From: Erwinia sp. OLFS4
GTDB taxonomy: Bacteria; Pseudomonadota; Gammaproteobacteria; Enterobacterales; Enterobacteriaceae
Direction: 5' to 3'
Assembly (NCBI RefSeq): GCF_002752165.1
Contig: NZ_MOMB01000045.1
Coordinates: 62,001-126,000, forward strand
Length of the DNA: 64,000 nt
Position 1 is the stretch's first letter; the number at the start of each line of letters is the position of its first letter. The notes below the pieces were generated by a model that saw only the letters and a list, made by a program, of their open reading frames with translations, was not told where the DNA came from and did not search any database. Positions 27,488 through 36,930 of this stretch are shown piece after piece. The position numbers and the translations under genes were made by a program.

Positions 27488-28435
27488 ATGAAAGTATTGA
27501 TTGGTGCTGAAGAAACCGCCTGGGGCGGCATGATCCAGCAGTTCCGTCAGACGTTACCAGACGTGGAATTCATTGCGTCGGCCGGACATGCAGCAAGCAG
27601 TCTGGCCGGGTTTGATGCGCTTATCCCAGGCATGGCGTATGTCACTGAAACACTGCTTAATACCGCCGACAGGCTGCAGCTTATTCAGCAGGCTGGCGCC
27701 GGGCTGGAGCGTGTCGATTTACAGGCCGCCAGACAGCGTGGTATCGCGGTGGCAAATGTACCTTCTGATAGCTCCGGTAATGCTGATTCAGTAGCCGAGC
27801 TGGGAATCTGGATGATGCTGGGACTGGCACGACGCAGTCATGAGATTGCCGCTGCAATTGCCGGCGGGCAGCTTGGTATTCCGGTAGGCATGGCGCTGAA
27901 GGGCAAAACCGTCGGACTGGTAGGACTGGGGGGAATAGGCAAAGCGCTCAGCCGCCGGCTGGCGGGGTTTGAGATGCAGTTAATTGGGGTGAAACGCCGC
28001 GCTGACCAGCAGTTTGCCCGTGACCATGGTCTGGCCTGGCTGGGAACGATGGATCAGCTTCCTGAATTGCTGGCTGCCGCCGATTTTGTGATACTCAGCC
28101 TGCCGGATAATGCAGAAACGCACCATATCATTGATGAAACCGCACTGGCGCAAATGAAAACCGGCAGCTTTCTGATTAATCTTGGCCGCGGCGGCCTGAT
28201 TGATAAGACCCCTTTTCTTGCCGCACTGGAAGTCGGCCATCTTGCCGGCGCCGGACTGGACGTGTTCTGGCAGGAACCGGTTGCTGCCGATGATGAACTG
28301 TTTCAGTACAACATTATTGCTACCCCGCACCTCGGCGGCGTCACCGATATTTCTCTGGCGGGTAATGTCAAAGGCGTCTGCGATAATCTCCGGCGTCTGC
28401 GCGATGGTGAAGCTGTGCAGCATCGCTGGGTCTGA
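27488..28435 (+). CDS. D-2-hydroxyacid dehydrogenase family protein
   Basis: The 315-residue NAD(P)-dependent dehydrogenase has the Rossmann motif GLVGLGGIGKALSRR, the catalytic arginine in NLGRGGLID, the glutamate in FWQEPV and the histidine in TPHLGG. It is related to phosphoglycerate, glyoxylate and hydroxypyruvate reductases, but the substrate cannot be read from the sequence. It starts with a good GGGAGA ribosome-binding site. It converges tightly (9 bases) on the deoR-like gene. It is an insertion relative to the E. coli ettA-slt order. Confidence 0.88.
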   Translation: MKVLIGAEETAWGGMIQQFRQTLPDVEFIASAGHAASSLAGFDALIPGMAYVTETLLNTADRLQLIQQAGAGLERVDLQAARQRGIAVANVPSDSSGNADSVAELGIWMMLGLARRSHEIAAAIAGGQLGIPVGMALKGKTVGLVGLGGIGKALSRRLAGFEMQLIGVKRRADQQFARDHGLAWLGTMDQLPELLAAADFVILSLPDNAETHHIIDETALAQMKTGSFLINLGRGGLIDKTPFLAALEVGHLAGAGLDVFWQEPVAADDELFQYNIIATPHLGGVTDISLAGNVKGVCDNLRRLRDGEAVQHRWV

Positions 28436-28444
28436 GCGCTGAAT

Positions 28445-29215
28445 TCAGTCGCCGGCAACCTGCAGTTGAACCTGATTTTTTATCAGCTGGCGGCTTAATT
28501 CTGCCGCCGGCGGCCGGTCGCTTATCAGCATATCGAATAGCGACAGATCGCCAATTCGGGCGGGTAGCACTTTATTGTATTTGGTACTGTCGGCAACCAG
28601 AATGTTGCATCCGGCGCGTTGCAATGCCTGATGTTTTATCGCTAGCTCATTGAGGTTATAACAGGTCACTCCCTGACGTGCATCAATCCCTGCAGCGGAG
28701 ATAAAGGCTTTGTCAGGGCACAGGGTTTCCAGCAGGCTGACGCGACCAAGCGGCATGAAAATGGCGTTGTCGGCGGAAAACTCGCCGCCACTGAGTAACA
28801 GCCGGCAGGCCGGTTTTTCTTTCAGCGCAACAAAGGTATTCATTGCGCAGCAGATGGCGGTAAAAGGCAAATTATCCGGAATAGCCTCAATAATCCAGGG
28901 CATAGTGGTACCACAATCGAAGAACAGAATGTCTTCTGCTTCAATCAGGCGCGCTGCGACAGTCGCCAGCTGACGTTTCCGCGCCACATTCTGCGATTGC
29001 TGGTCGGAAACGAAGTAGTGATGAGGAGAATGGCGCAAATGACTGACGATGTAACCACCCAGCAGTACTACGCCGTGGTGCGCTTCGCTCAGATCGCGGC
29101 GAATCGTCATTTCCGAGACGCCAAGCAGACGGGCCGCTTCTTTCAGATGTATTTTATCCGTGCGTCTGAGGGCCTGTATCAGTTTGCTAATGCGCTCATC
29201 GCGCCGGTTTTCCAT
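28445..29215 (-). CDS. deoR: Deoxyribonucleoside operon repressor DeoR
   Basis: The 256-residue protein opens ENRRDERISKLIQALRRTDK and continues LKEAARLLGVSEMTIRRDLS, closely matching the N-terminus of E. coli DeoR as I recall it. Further shared blocks are VVLLGGYIV, FFDCGTTMPWIIEAI, ALKEKPACR and ARIGDL. DeoR responds to deoxyribose-5-phosphate and represses the deo operon and its own gene. In E. coli deoR is far from deo; here it is about 11.7 kb from deoC. Upstream of its start are palindromes GTGACGTCAC (29249-29258) and TCACT-N4-AGTGA (29255-29268). If not DeoR itself, it is a close DeoR-family paralog. Confidence 0.82.
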   Translation of the reverse strand: MENRRDERISKLIQALRRTDKIHLKEAARLLGVSEMTIRRDLSEAHHGVVLLGGYIVSHLRHSPHHYFVSDQQSQNVARKRQLATVAARLIEAEDILFFDCGTTMPWIIEAIPDNLPFTAICCAMNTFVALKEKPACRLLLSGGEFSADNAIFMPLGRVSLLETLCPDKAFISAAGIDARQGVTCYNLNELAIKHQALQRAGCNILVADSTKYNKVLPARIGDLSLFDMLISDRPPAAELSRQLIKNQVQLQVAGD

Positions 29216-29484
29216 AATAGTGCCGCCCGGTGACCGGTTTGTCAGGATGTGACGTCACTATACAGTGAACCTCGTCAGCCGCAAACCGCTCTGCCAGGTG
29301 ACGCCGATCAGACTTCCGCCCGGTGTTTAGCATCCCGTGGTGAACCTCAGTTGCCGGCCGGGGTCAATCACCTGTAGCGGACAAATTTTGTCATCGTCAT
29401 AGCAACCTGGCCGTCGCCTGGTTAGCATGGGATAAGGTTATCCAAACGTTAACCCTATTTCGTGAGCAGCATAAGAGGAACGTC

Positions 29485-31407
29485 ATGGTCGACAAATGGC
29501 AGTGGTGGATGGCTGGCGCCTGCATGGCGCTGGTAGTTGGCGTTGCCCGGGCAGATTCGCTTGAGGCACAGCGCGATCGTTATCAGCAGATTAAACAGGC
29601 CTGGGACAGCAACCAGATGGACAGGGTGCAACAGCTGATGCCGGCTCTGCGGGACTATCCGCTGTACCCCTATCTGGAATACCGGATGCTGTCGCAGAAT
29701 CTGCAAAATGAAACCCGTGCTGCGGTGCAACAGTTTATTCAGCACTACCCGACGCTTCCTCCGGCGCGTACTCTTGAGACGCGTTTTATTAATGAACTGG
29801 CACGGCGACAGGACTGGCAGGGACTGCTCAGCTTCAGTCCGCAAGAGCCAAAGCCGGTTGCCGCGCGCTGTAACTGGAACTATGCCATGTGGGCGACCGG
29901 TCAGCAGCAGGTAGCCTGGCGTGGCGCGAAAGATATCTGGCTGCGGGGGACCTCATTACCGGCGGTGTGTGACGATCTCTTCCGTGTCTGGCAAAACGCA
30001 GGTCAGCAAAGTCCTGATACCACGCTTGAGCGTATCCGTCTTGCCATGAAGGCCGGCAATGGCAGTCTGGTGAATTATCTCGCCAGATTGCTGCCCGATA
30101 ACTATAAAACCACGGCAGATGCGATTATGGCCTTGCAGAACGATCCGGCTACCGTGGAAAATTTTGCCGCTAGCGCCGGCCCAACCGACTTTACCCGCCA
30201 GATGACCGGTTTCGCCTTTAGCCGTATGGCTCGCCAGGATGCGGAATATGCCCGAGCCATGATCCCAACGCTGGCACGACTGCAAAAAATGGATGACGGC
30301 GACATTCAGCAGCTGAAAGAGACGGTTGCCTGGCGTCTGATGGCAACAGATGTGACGTCGGAGCAGGCACGCTGGCGTGATGGGGTGGTGATGGACAGCG
30401 AGTCGGTCTCCTTGATCGAGCGACGGATACGTCTGGCGCTGGCTGATAACGATCGTCGGGGTCTGAATACCTGGCTTGCCCGCTTACCGGTGGAAGCGAA
30501 AGAGAAGGACGAATGGCAGTACTGGCAGGCCGATTTACTGTTAACACAGGGGCGTAAAGAGGAAGCCCTGGCTATATTGCGCAAGCTGATGCAGGGGCGT
30601 GGTTTTTATCCGATGGTGGCCGCCCGGCGGCTTGAGGTAACCTATCCACTGCGTATTGATCAGGCCCCACCCACCAGTGACGAGGTTAGCCAGGGGACCG
30701 CACTGGCCCGCGTCCGGGAACTGATGTACTGGGGAATGGATAACCTGGCGCGCAGCGAATGGAGTGCCCTGGTGGCCAGTAAACCGGCGTTGCAACAGCA
30801 ACAGCTGGCAAGCTATGCCCTGAAACAGGGCTGGTGGGATCTGAGTGTGCAGGCGACCATCACCGGGAAATTGTGGAATAACCTGACCGAGCGATTCCCG
30901 CTGGCCTGGCGTGATGAATTCAGCCGTTATACCCGCGATAAATCGATTCCGCAAAGCTACGCAATGGCGATAGCCCGTCAGGAGAGTGCCTGGAACCCTA
31001 AAGCCCGTTCACCGGTGGGCGCGTCGGGTCTGATGCAGCTGATGCCGGCAACGGCTGCACATACGGTGAAAATGTTCAGTATCACGGATTACCTGAACAG
31101 CAGTCAGCTGTTTGATCCGCAAACCAACATAGAAATTGGCACACAATATCTGGATTACGTCTACCGTCAGTTTGGCAATAACCGAATCTTCTCTTCCGCT
31201 GCCTATAATGCCGGGCCAGGCAGAGTGCGTAACTGGCTGAATGCCAGCGCCGGGCGTTTAGATCCGGTAGCTTTCATCGAAACCGTTCCTTTTGCTGAAA
31301 CCCGGCTTTATGTGAAAAACGTACTGGCTTATGACGCTTACTACCGGCACTTTATGAAGCAATCCGATGATCTGTTTACTGCAGAAGAGTGGCAACGCCA
31401 TTACTGA
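29485..31407 (+). CDS. slt: Soluble lytic murein transglycosylase Slt70
   Basis: Slt cleaves the MurNAc-GlcNAc bond of peptidoglycan with formation of 1,6-anhydromuramic acid, in the periplasm. The 640-residue product has a signal peptide (WMAGACMALVVGVARA), a long alpha-helical superhelical U domain, and a C-terminal SLT domain with the catalytic glutamate in ARQESAWNPKARSPVGASG, followed by LMQLMPATA and SAAYNAGPGRV. trpR follows after 54 bases, as in E. coli. Confidence 0.97.
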   Translation: MVDKWQWWMAGACMALVVGVARADSLEAQRDRYQQIKQAWDSNQMDRVQQLMPALRDYPLYPYLEYRMLSQNLQNETRAAVQQFIQHYPTLPPARTLETRFINELARRQDWQGLLSFSPQEPKPVAARCNWNYAMWATGQQQVAWRGAKDIWLRGTSLPAVCDDLFRVWQNAGQQSPDTTLERIRLAMKAGNGSLVNYLARLLPDNYKTTADAIMALQNDPATVENFAASAGPTDFTRQMTGFAFSRMARQDAEYARAMIPTLARLQKMDDGDIQQLKETVAWRLMATDVTSEQARWRDGVVMDSESVSLIERRIRLALADNDRRGLNTWLARLPVEAKEKDEWQYWQADLLLTQGRKEEALAILRKLMQGRGFYPMVAARRLEVTYPLRIDQAPPTSDEVSQGTALARVRELMYWGMDNLARSEWSALVASKPALQQQQLASYALKQGWWDLSVQATITGKLWNNLTERFPLAWRDEFSRYTRDKSIPQSYAMAIARQESAWNPKARSPVGASGLMQLMPATAAHTVKMFSITDYLNSSQLFDPQTNIEIGTQYLDYVYRQFGNNRIFSSAAYNAGPGRVRNWLNASAGRLDPVAFIETVPFAETRLYVKNVLAYDAYYRHFMKQSDDLFTAEEWQRHY

Positions 31408-31425
31408 CGACTGAAACTGTGCTAT

Positions 31426-31455
31426 GCTGCCGTACTAGTTAATGAGTATGGCAGC
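31426..31455 (+). promoter_or_regulatory. trpR operator/promoter with extended dyad
   Basis: The core ACTAGTTAATGAGT resembles the TrpR operator ACTAGTTAACTAGT. It is embedded in an 11-bp inverted repeat with one mismatch (GCTGCCGTACT / AGTATGGCAGC). A TTACTG (31401-31406) and TATGCT (31423-31428) pair with 16-base spacing places the start of transcription inside the operator, consistent with autorepression. Confidence 0.7.
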
Positions 31456-31461
31456 GTAATT

Positions 31462-31782
31462 ATGTCTCAGCATCCGGCTTTTCCCGTTACTGACGAGCGG
31501 CAACATGAAGACTGGCTTCGCTTTGTTGCGTTACTGCAGCAGGCTTACGAACAGGGGTTACATCTGCCTTTGTTACAGCTGATGATGACGCCAGATGAAC
31601 GCGAGGCGCTGGGCACCCGGTTGCGTATTGTCGAAGAATTAATGCGCGGTGAGATGAGCCAGCGCGAATTGAAGAATGAACTGGGTGTGGGCATTGCAAC
31701 CATTACCCGTGGTTCTAACAGCCTGAAAAGCGCCCCGCAGGCGCTAACAAGCTGGCTGGAATCCTGTCTGCTCAATCGATGA
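31462..31782 (+). CDS. trpR: Trp operon repressor
   Basis: TrpR binds DNA with L-tryptophan as corepressor and controls trp, aroH, mtr and its own gene. The 106-residue product has the family core [13 protein letters not shown]-like stretch ([19 protein letters not shown]) and the helix-turn-helix [19 protein letters not shown]. It converges on yjjX with one base between the stop codons, leaving no room for an intergenic terminator. Confidence 0.97.
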   Translation: MSQHPAFPVTDERQHEDWLRFVALLQQAYEQGLHLPLLQLMMTPDEREALGTRLRIVEELMRGEMSQRELKNELGVGIATITRGSNSLKSAPQALTSWLESCLLNR

Positions 31783-31783
31783 G

Positions 31784-32314
31784 TCAGTCAGCCACCTTTT
31801 GCTGGTAAATCGGGTTGTGGAAGGGGCAAAGGGCTAGTACCACCGCCTGATAATAGACGCTGCTGCGACTGAGAACGCCAGCGGTAAAGGCGCCGATTGC
31901 GCCACCTTTCTGCCTGATATTATCAATTCCCGTGAGACGGGCCATTTCTTCTCCCAGTTCGTGACCCGCCACAATGCGTTGCATCACCGCTTGTGGCAAC
32001 ATAAAGCTGGCTGAGCGTGATTCGCCGCGCTGGTGCTGGTTTTCCACCACCACCCAGGCGAAAGCATTATTTCCTTCGATACCGGCTTCAATGGCCACCC
32101 AAAAGCTGGCATCCGGACGCAGCTGACGTGCATGGGCCACGCGCTGACGTGCGCCGGTTAACGTTTCCAGGTTTGTCATCGGCTGGGCGGCTACGCCACT
32201 GTCGACCTTTACCCCTTCAATATGGCAGGATTGCGATGTAAACAGGTCGCTGAACCCTTGCAGAATAGCCTGAATTTTAGCCGGGTTAGTGGTGGCGGCG
32301 ATGATATGGTACAT
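31784..32314 (-). CDS. yjjX: Inosine/xanthosine triphosphatase YjjX
   Basis: YjjX hydrolyses ITP and XTP, removing non-canonical purine nucleotides. The 176-residue product starts [18 protein letters not shown], has [15 protein letters not shown], and ends in an ALCPFHNP block typical of the family. It is divergent from gpmB, as in E. coli. Confidence 0.95.
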   Translation of the reverse strand: MYHIIAATTNPAKIQAILQGFSDLFTSQSCHIEGVKVDSGVAAQPMTNLETLTGARQRVAHARQLRPDASFWVAIEAGIEGNNAFAWVVVENQHQRGESRSASFMLPQAVMQRIVAGHELGEEMARLTGIDNIRQKGGAIGAFTAGVLSRSSVYYQAVVLALCPFHNPIYQQKVAD

Positions 32315-32366
32315 AATAGTTTCAATTTAATGATGTCATTTTCTTGCAGTATAACGGAAAAAAAAC

Positions 32367-33014
32367 ATGTTACAGGTTTATCTCGTTCGCCATGGAGAAA
32401 CAGTGTGGAATGCGGAAAGGCGCCTGCAAGGTCAGTCAGACAGTCCGCTGACCGTGAATGGTGAACGCCAGGCACGCCAGGTCGCAGAACGCGCCCGCGA
32501 GTTAGCTATCACGCATATTATCACCAGTGATTTGGGCCGCACCCGCCGTACGGCTGAAATTATTGCCGACGTCTGTCAATGTGAGGTGCGTGAAGATCCA
32601 CGATTACGTGAACTTAATATGGGAATACTCGAGCAGCGTCCTATTGCTTCTCTTACGGCAGAAGAAGAAGGCTGGCGACGCACGCTGGTGGATGGCACGG
32701 TTGACGGCCGTATTCCGCAGGGCGAATCGATGGCGGAAATGGCCGCAAGAATGCATGCTGCCCTCACCAGCTGCCTGCAACTGCCGCAAGGTAGCCGTCC
32801 GCTGTTAGTCAGCCATGGTATGGCGCTGGGGGTGCTGATTGGCACTATCCTTGGGCTGGCGCCTTCAGCCGAGCGCCGTCTGCGTCTGCGCAACTGTTCA
32901 CTTTCCCGGGTTGATTATCAGCAAAGTCCCTGGCTGGCACCCGGTTGGGTAGTTGAAACCGCCGGTGAAGTGAGCCATCTGGATGGTCCGGCTCTTGATG
33001 AGCTGCAGCGTTAG
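32367..33014 (+). CDS. gpmB: Histidine phosphatase family protein GpmB/YtjC
   Basis: The 215-residue protein belongs to the phosphoglycerate mutase-like histidine phosphatases. The phosphoacceptor histidine is in YLVRHGETVWN near the N-terminus, and the second catalytic histidine is in LVSHGMALGVL. RELNMGILEQRP is characteristic of the GpmB/YtjC group. Whether it acts as mutase or as a sugar phosphatase is not settled for this subfamily. Confidence 0.93.
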   Translation: MLQVYLVRHGETVWNAERRLQGQSDSPLTVNGERQARQVAERARELAITHIITSDLGRTRRTAEIIADVCQCEVREDPRLRELNMGILEQRPIASLTAEEEGWRRTLVDGTVDGRIPQGESMAEMAARMHAALTSCLQLPQGSRPLLVSHGMALGVLIGTILGLAPSAERRLRLRNCSLSRVDYQQSPWLAPGWVVETAGEVSHLDGPALDELQR

Positions 33015-33055
33015 TTGTACAGGTTGTAACGGGGAAAATACCTGAGTGGAAAGAG

Positions 33056-33074
33056 GAGGGTGGGGTGCACCCTC
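33056..33074. terminator. Possible terminator between gpmB and rob
   Basis: A 7-bp inverted repeat (GAGGGTG / CACCCTC, 5-base loop) lies between converging genes, without a strong T run. Confidence 0.45.
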
Positions 33075-33106
33075 TTGCTAGCGGCAACATGGCCGGCGTG
33101 CGGCTA

Positions 33107-33991
33107 TCAACCCAGTAATGTCTGTCGTCGGATAGGGATCAGGTATTCGCAGCGGATTTCGCGAGGCGGCTCATGACGTTTTTTACCGCCGTGGGTGTAA
33201 AACAGTTCGATATCCTGGCCAAAACGGCGCGTCAGCCCCAGCGTGGGCATGCAGGTCCCGTATACCAGCAGGATAAATTCCTGCAGGGCGCTGGTCGGGC
33301 CGTCATAGCTAAACTGCACATATTCTCCCGCTTCCAGCTGGATAGGCTGGCTGGATTGCAGATATTGTGCAATCTGGTTATCAGGCACAGCCGTCGTATA
33401 GAGAATTTCCTGCTCGTCATCTTTATCTTTGCTTGGCCGTACCTGATGCAGGCCATATAACACCGGCGGTATCGTATCGGTTTCCTGTAAAAACTGTTTC
33501 CAGAAATGCATGCGCATTTCATCCCGGTAACCTGAAATTTGTTCCAGTGTGCAGCTGTAGCTTTGTGTCTGACCAATCAGCTGTATTTCCGGCAGGGTGA
33601 CATAAACCGGTTCAGGCAGCTTAACCTCACCCAGTTGAATCGGCGGGCGTAAGCCGAATGAATTCCAGTCTGATGCGCGGCGATACCACGCCGGGGTCTG
33701 ATTAAATTGTTTTTTAAATGCGCGGGTAAACGTTTGTTGCGAATCAAAGCGATATTGCAGCGCGATATCCAGTATTGGCCGGCTGGTAAGTCGTAAAGCC
33801 ACGGCGGCTTTAGACAGTCGCCGCGCCCGGATATAGGCGCCAATGGCATGGCCTGTTACGTCTTTGAACATCCGCTGTAAATGCCATTTTGAATAACCTG
33901 CTTTCGCTGCAACGTTATCAAGCGATAAGGGCAGATCTAAATGGCCTTCCAGCCACACAAGTAAATCATGAATGATACTGGCCTGATCCAT
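33107..33991 (-). CDS. rob: AraC/XylS-family regulator Rob
   Basis: Rob activates the mar/sox/rob regulon, including acrAB, and binds DNA with two helix-turn-helix motifs. The 294-residue product begins [18 protein letters not shown]. It has the two AraC HTHs in about residues 10-110 ([20 protein letters not shown] and [20 protein letters not shown]) and a GyrI-like C-terminal effector domain. I chose the start at 33991, four residues inside the longest frame, by family match. Confidence 0.96.
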   Translation of the reverse strand: MDQASIIHDLLVWLEGHLDLPLSLDNVAAKAGYSKWHLQRMFKDVTGHAIGAYIRARRLSKAAVALRLTSRPILDIALQYRFDSQQTFTRAFKKQFNQTPAWYRRASDWNSFGLRPPIQLGEVKLPEPVYVTLPEIQLIGQTQSYSCTLEQISGYRDEMRMHFWKQFLQETDTIPPVLYGLHQVRPSKDKDDEQEILYTTAVPDNQIAQYLQSSQPIQLEAGEYVQFSYDGPTSALQEFILLVYGTCMPTLGLTRRFGQDIELFYTHGGKKRHEPPREIRCEYLIPIRRQTLLG

Positions 33992-34198
33992 AATCGTCCT
34001 CAATTTTTTGATCCTGGCGTGCCTGATGTAACTTGCCGGAATAATAGCATTGTTCGTAAAAAACGCGTCACTGGCGAGTATTACCGAATGTTTTTACTGT
34101 CTGCTTATGTTATTAATCCGGCTGACAAGAGTTGCAATCTGGTTGTACTCAGGTGGCTAACTTACAATGATGTTAGTTTTACTGGCAATGGTAAGGTT

Positions 34199-34693
34199 AT
34201 GAAAATATTCAAAAGTATAATAATTTCGCTGTTTAAAAGTATAATGGTTGCGTTATCACTGCTGGGTGGCGTTGTCCATGCGGAGCAAATTGGCTCGGTT
34301 GACACCGTATTTAAGCTGTTCGGACCGGATCATAAAATCATTGTGGAAGCGTTTGATGATCCTGACGTGAAAAATGTAACCTGTTATATCAGCCGGGCAA
34401 AAACCGGCGGTATTAAGGGGGGACTGGGTCTTGCAGAAGATACGTCTGACGCAGCCATTTCCTGTCAGCAGGTGGGGCCTGTCAGTTTATCGGATAATAT
34501 CATCCACGGTAAAGCACAGGGAGACGTGGTATTTCGTCAGCGTACTTCACTGATTTTTAAAAAGTTACAGGTTGTGCGCTTCTATGATGCCAGACGGCGT
34601 GCGCTGATTTATTTGAGCTATTCCGATAAAGTGGTAGAGGGTTCGCCGAAAAATGCCCTGAGTGCGGTGCCTATTATGCCGTGGCATGAATAA
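34199..34693 (+). CDS. creA: CreA family exported protein
   Basis: The 164-residue protein has a signal peptide ([14 protein letters not shown], cleavage near residue 28) and the CreA blocks [37 protein letters not shown] and [19 protein letters not shown]. Function is unknown. The start at 34199 follows a GTAAGG ribosome-binding site. In E. coli creBCD follow; here arcA converges immediately after, so the two-component system genes are absent at this site. Confidence 0.93.
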   Translation: MKIFKSIIISLFKSIMVALSLLGGVVHAEQIGSVDTVFKLFGPDHKIIVEAFDDPDVKNVTCYISRAKTGGIKGGLGLAEDTSDAAISCQQVGPVSLSDNIIHGKAQGDVVFRQRTSLIFKKLQVVRFYDARRRALIYLSYSDKVVEGSPKNALSAVPIMPWHE

Positions 34694-34694
34694 T

Positions 34695-34730
34695 TAAACG
34701 GCAGGCCGGTTTTAATCAGCCTGCCGTTTA
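34695..34730. terminator. Bidirectional terminator between creA and arcA
   Basis: A perfect 11-bp inverted repeat (TAAACGGCAGG / CCTGCCGTTTA, 14-base loop) lies between converging genes, with A- and T-rich stem bases. Confidence 0.85.
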
Positions 34731-34733
34731 CAG

Positions 34734-35450
34734 TTATTCCTGCAGATCGCCGCAGAAACGGTAACCTTCGCCATGGATGGTGGCGATAATTTCCGGGGTA
34801 TCCGGCGTTGATTCGAAATGTTTACGAATACGGCGAATAGTCACATCAACCGTACGATCGTGCGGTTTCAGCTCGCGGCCGGTCATTTTTTTCAGTAAAT
34901 CAGCGCGGGTCTGAATTTTTCCTGGGTTTTCACAGAAGTGCAGCATGGCACGGAATTCACTGCGCGGTAACTTGTACTGCTCACCCTGTGGGCTGACCAG
35001 TGACCGGCTGTTGATATCCAGTTCCCAGCCGTTAAACCGGTAGCTTTCAACCAGTTTGCGTTCTTCGCTACTGGCCGCCAGATTCATCGTACGCGACAGC
35101 AGGTTGCGGGCGCGGATGGTGAGTTCACGCGGGTTAAACGGTTTGGTGATATAGTCATCGGCACCGATTTCCAGACCGAGAATTTTGTCCACTTCGTTAT
35201 CACGACCGGTCAGGAACATCAGGGCAACATTCGCTTGTTCACGCAGTTCACGTGCCAGTAATAAGCCATTTTTTCCTGGCAGATTAATGTCCATAATCAC
35301 CAGGTTCACGTCATTTTCCGTCAAAATATGATGCATTTCGGCACCATCCGTAGCTTCATACACCATGTAGCCTTCGGCCTCAAAAATACTTTTGAGTGTG
35401 TTACGAGTGACTAACTCGTCTTCAACGATCAGAATGTGCGGGGTCTGCAT
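34734..35450 (-). CDS. arcA: Redox response regulator ArcA
   Basis: ArcA is the OmpR-type response regulator of the ArcB/ArcA system, repressing respiratory genes without oxygen. The 238-residue product has the acidic pocket E10/D11, phosphorylation site D54 ([12 protein letters not shown]) and K in [10 protein letters not shown]. It also has a winged-helix domain with [15 protein letters not shown] and HGEGYRF. I chose the start at 35450 ([11 protein letters not shown]), the family start. An upstream region of nearly 590 bases is free of genes. Confidence 0.97.
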   Translation of the reverse strand: MQTPHILIVEDELVTRNTLKSIFEAEGYMVYEATDGAEMHHILTENDVNLVIMDINLPGKNGLLLARELREQANVALMFLTGRDNEVDKILGLEIGADDYITKPFNPRELTIRARNLLSRTMNLAASSEERKLVESYRFNGWELDINSRSLVSPQGEQYKLPRSEFRAMLHFCENPGKIQTRADLLKKMTGRELKPHDRTVDVTIRRIRKHFESTPDTPEIIATIHGEGYRFCGDLQE

Positions 35451-36038
35451 GAGTTCGCTACCTAAAATTGCCAACAAAAACGATACCAGAGAATCCGTCG
35501 CCTGCCGGGTGCCGTGCACTTGAGCGACGAAGCGATTTATATTGCGAGTTATAACATTTGGATCGCCAACATCTGCTTAACGATGTTGCTGAAAGATTCC
35601 AGAACATGATTATTCATCTGGCGAGTATCCTATCCTATTAACAGCAATATAACAGCAGTGACAACATCCATTAAGTACAAAAACAACGCTCAGTTGACTT
35701 ATATCAAACCAATTGTAGCATGTTAATATCGGCATGAAAAATGCTTAGCATAATGCTAGCTTAGCTCACAAAAGTGCCTATTTATTGCCGTTTTTTTTAT
35801 CACGGTAAACACCTCAGCTTTCCATTATTTAACAAAAGCTATCCTTATGAAAAAAAGAGATGTATTATGCTTCTTTGAGAAAATAACCGGGCAAGCATAG
35901 TTAAGTTAATCCTGTTGGTTAATTTAAGCTATTTAACCTGATGTTTTTTGACGTTAATTTAATGTAAAAGTCGCAGTGCGGATTATTCAGAAAATTCTGT
36001 CATTGTATAATATTCGTTTATGTCTGAGCAGGTCATCT
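35451..36038. other. Long gene-free region between arcA and lasT
   Basis: This AT-rich stretch of about 590 bases separates the divergent arcA and lasT genes. I see no credible protein gene. A 17-codon frame (35847-35900) lacks a good ribosome-binding site. E. coli has long arcA leader promoters and the small yjjY gene here, but I cannot recognise yjjY. It probably holds multiple arcA promoters and possibly a small RNA. Confidence 0.4.
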
Positions 36039-36737
36039 ATGCAGATCTCCCTTATTCTTGTCTCTCCGGCCAGAGCAGAAAATGTCGGCGCTGCCGCCCG
36101 TGCAATGAAAACCATGGGATTTAGCGATTTGCGGCTGGTGGATAGTCAGGTACACCTGACGACGGCCGCCCGTGCCGTCGCGCATGGTGCTGGCGATATT
36201 CTGGATACGGTTTCCTGCTGGCCAACTCTTGACGCCGCGCTGGCGGATGTTGACTTCAGTATTGCAACAACGGCGCGCAGTCGGGCGAAATTCCATTACT
36301 ACGCGACACCGCAGCAAGTGACGGCCATTCTGACTGAAAAGCAGGACTGGGTTGAGCGCGCCGCACTGGTTTTTGGGCGGGAAGACAGCGGACTGACCAA
36401 TGAAGAACTGGCGCGGGTCGACTTGCTGACCGGCGTGCCAATGGCACAGGATTATCCCTCACTGAATCTTGGTCAGGCGGTCATGGTCTATTGCTACCAG
36501 CTTTCGGCGCTGATTCTGACCTCTGCTGATTACCATGAAAAGTCTGATCGGCAACAACTGGCGGCACTGCGTCAGCGTAGCCAGCGGCTGATCGATCGCC
36601 TTGGCATCCGCGGGGACAGCAAACTGATTGAGTGGCTGGATCAGCGAATCGGCTATCTGCAGCAAAGAGACACCGCCATGTTACATCGTTTGCTGCATGA
36701 TATAGAAAAAAAACTTATAGATGAAAATGTCGGATGA
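36039..36737 (+). CDS. lasT: SPOUT-family RNA methyltransferase LasT/YjtD
   Basis: The 232-residue protein belongs to the TrmH/TrmJ (SpoU) class of SAM-dependent RNA 2'-O-methyltransferases. The knot motifs are PARAENVGAAARAMKTMGF, ALVFGREDSGLTNEEL and YPSLNLGQAVMVYCYQL. It corresponds to YjtD/LasT, whose RNA target is not established. I chose the start at 36039 (MQISLILVSPA), matching the family; upstream in-frame residues are not conserved. Confidence 0.93.
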   Translation: MQISLILVSPARAENVGAAARAMKTMGFSDLRLVDSQVHLTTAARAVAHGAGDILDTVSCWPTLDAALADVDFSIATTARSRAKFHYYATPQQVTAILTEKQDWVERAALVFGREDSGLTNEELARVDLLTGVPMAQDYPSLNLGQAVMVYCYQLSALILTSADYHEKSDRQQLAALRQRSQRLIDRLGIRGDSKLIEWLDQRIGYLQQRDTAMLHRLLHDIEKKLIDENVG

Positions 36738-36857
36738 ACGCTTTTTTTGTGGTTAATTGTTCTGGTAAAACACGGTATCTTGCCATATCCGCTTTGTCCG
36801 TTTTCCCGCCGCGCTAAGGCCTGCGGTTGCGTGGAATGAGCCGTTGGAATAAAAAAA

Positions 36858-36886
36858 TTGACTTCAGAGGCCGATTGCTTTACTTC
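36858..36886 (+). promoter_or_regulatory. Likely thr operon promoter
   Basis: TTGACT (36858-36863) is followed after 17 bases by TACTTC (36881-36886), about 45 bases before the thrL start. The -10 is weak, but the arrangement resembles the E. coli thr promoter. Confidence 0.5.
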
Positions 36887-36930
36887 TGAAAGCCGACAGA
36901 TTTCATAGCAGACAAATAAATCTACAGCCC

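Noticed and set aside
29436-29454. GGTTA...TAACC inverted repeat before slt, considered as a DeoR site
   Set aside because: Half-sites and spacing differ from TGTTA-N6-TAACA, and the match is short.
35847-35900. 17-codon frame in the arcA-lasT interval
   Set aside because: No clear Shine-Dalgarno and no match I can recall to YjjY; kept only as a possibility in the findings.
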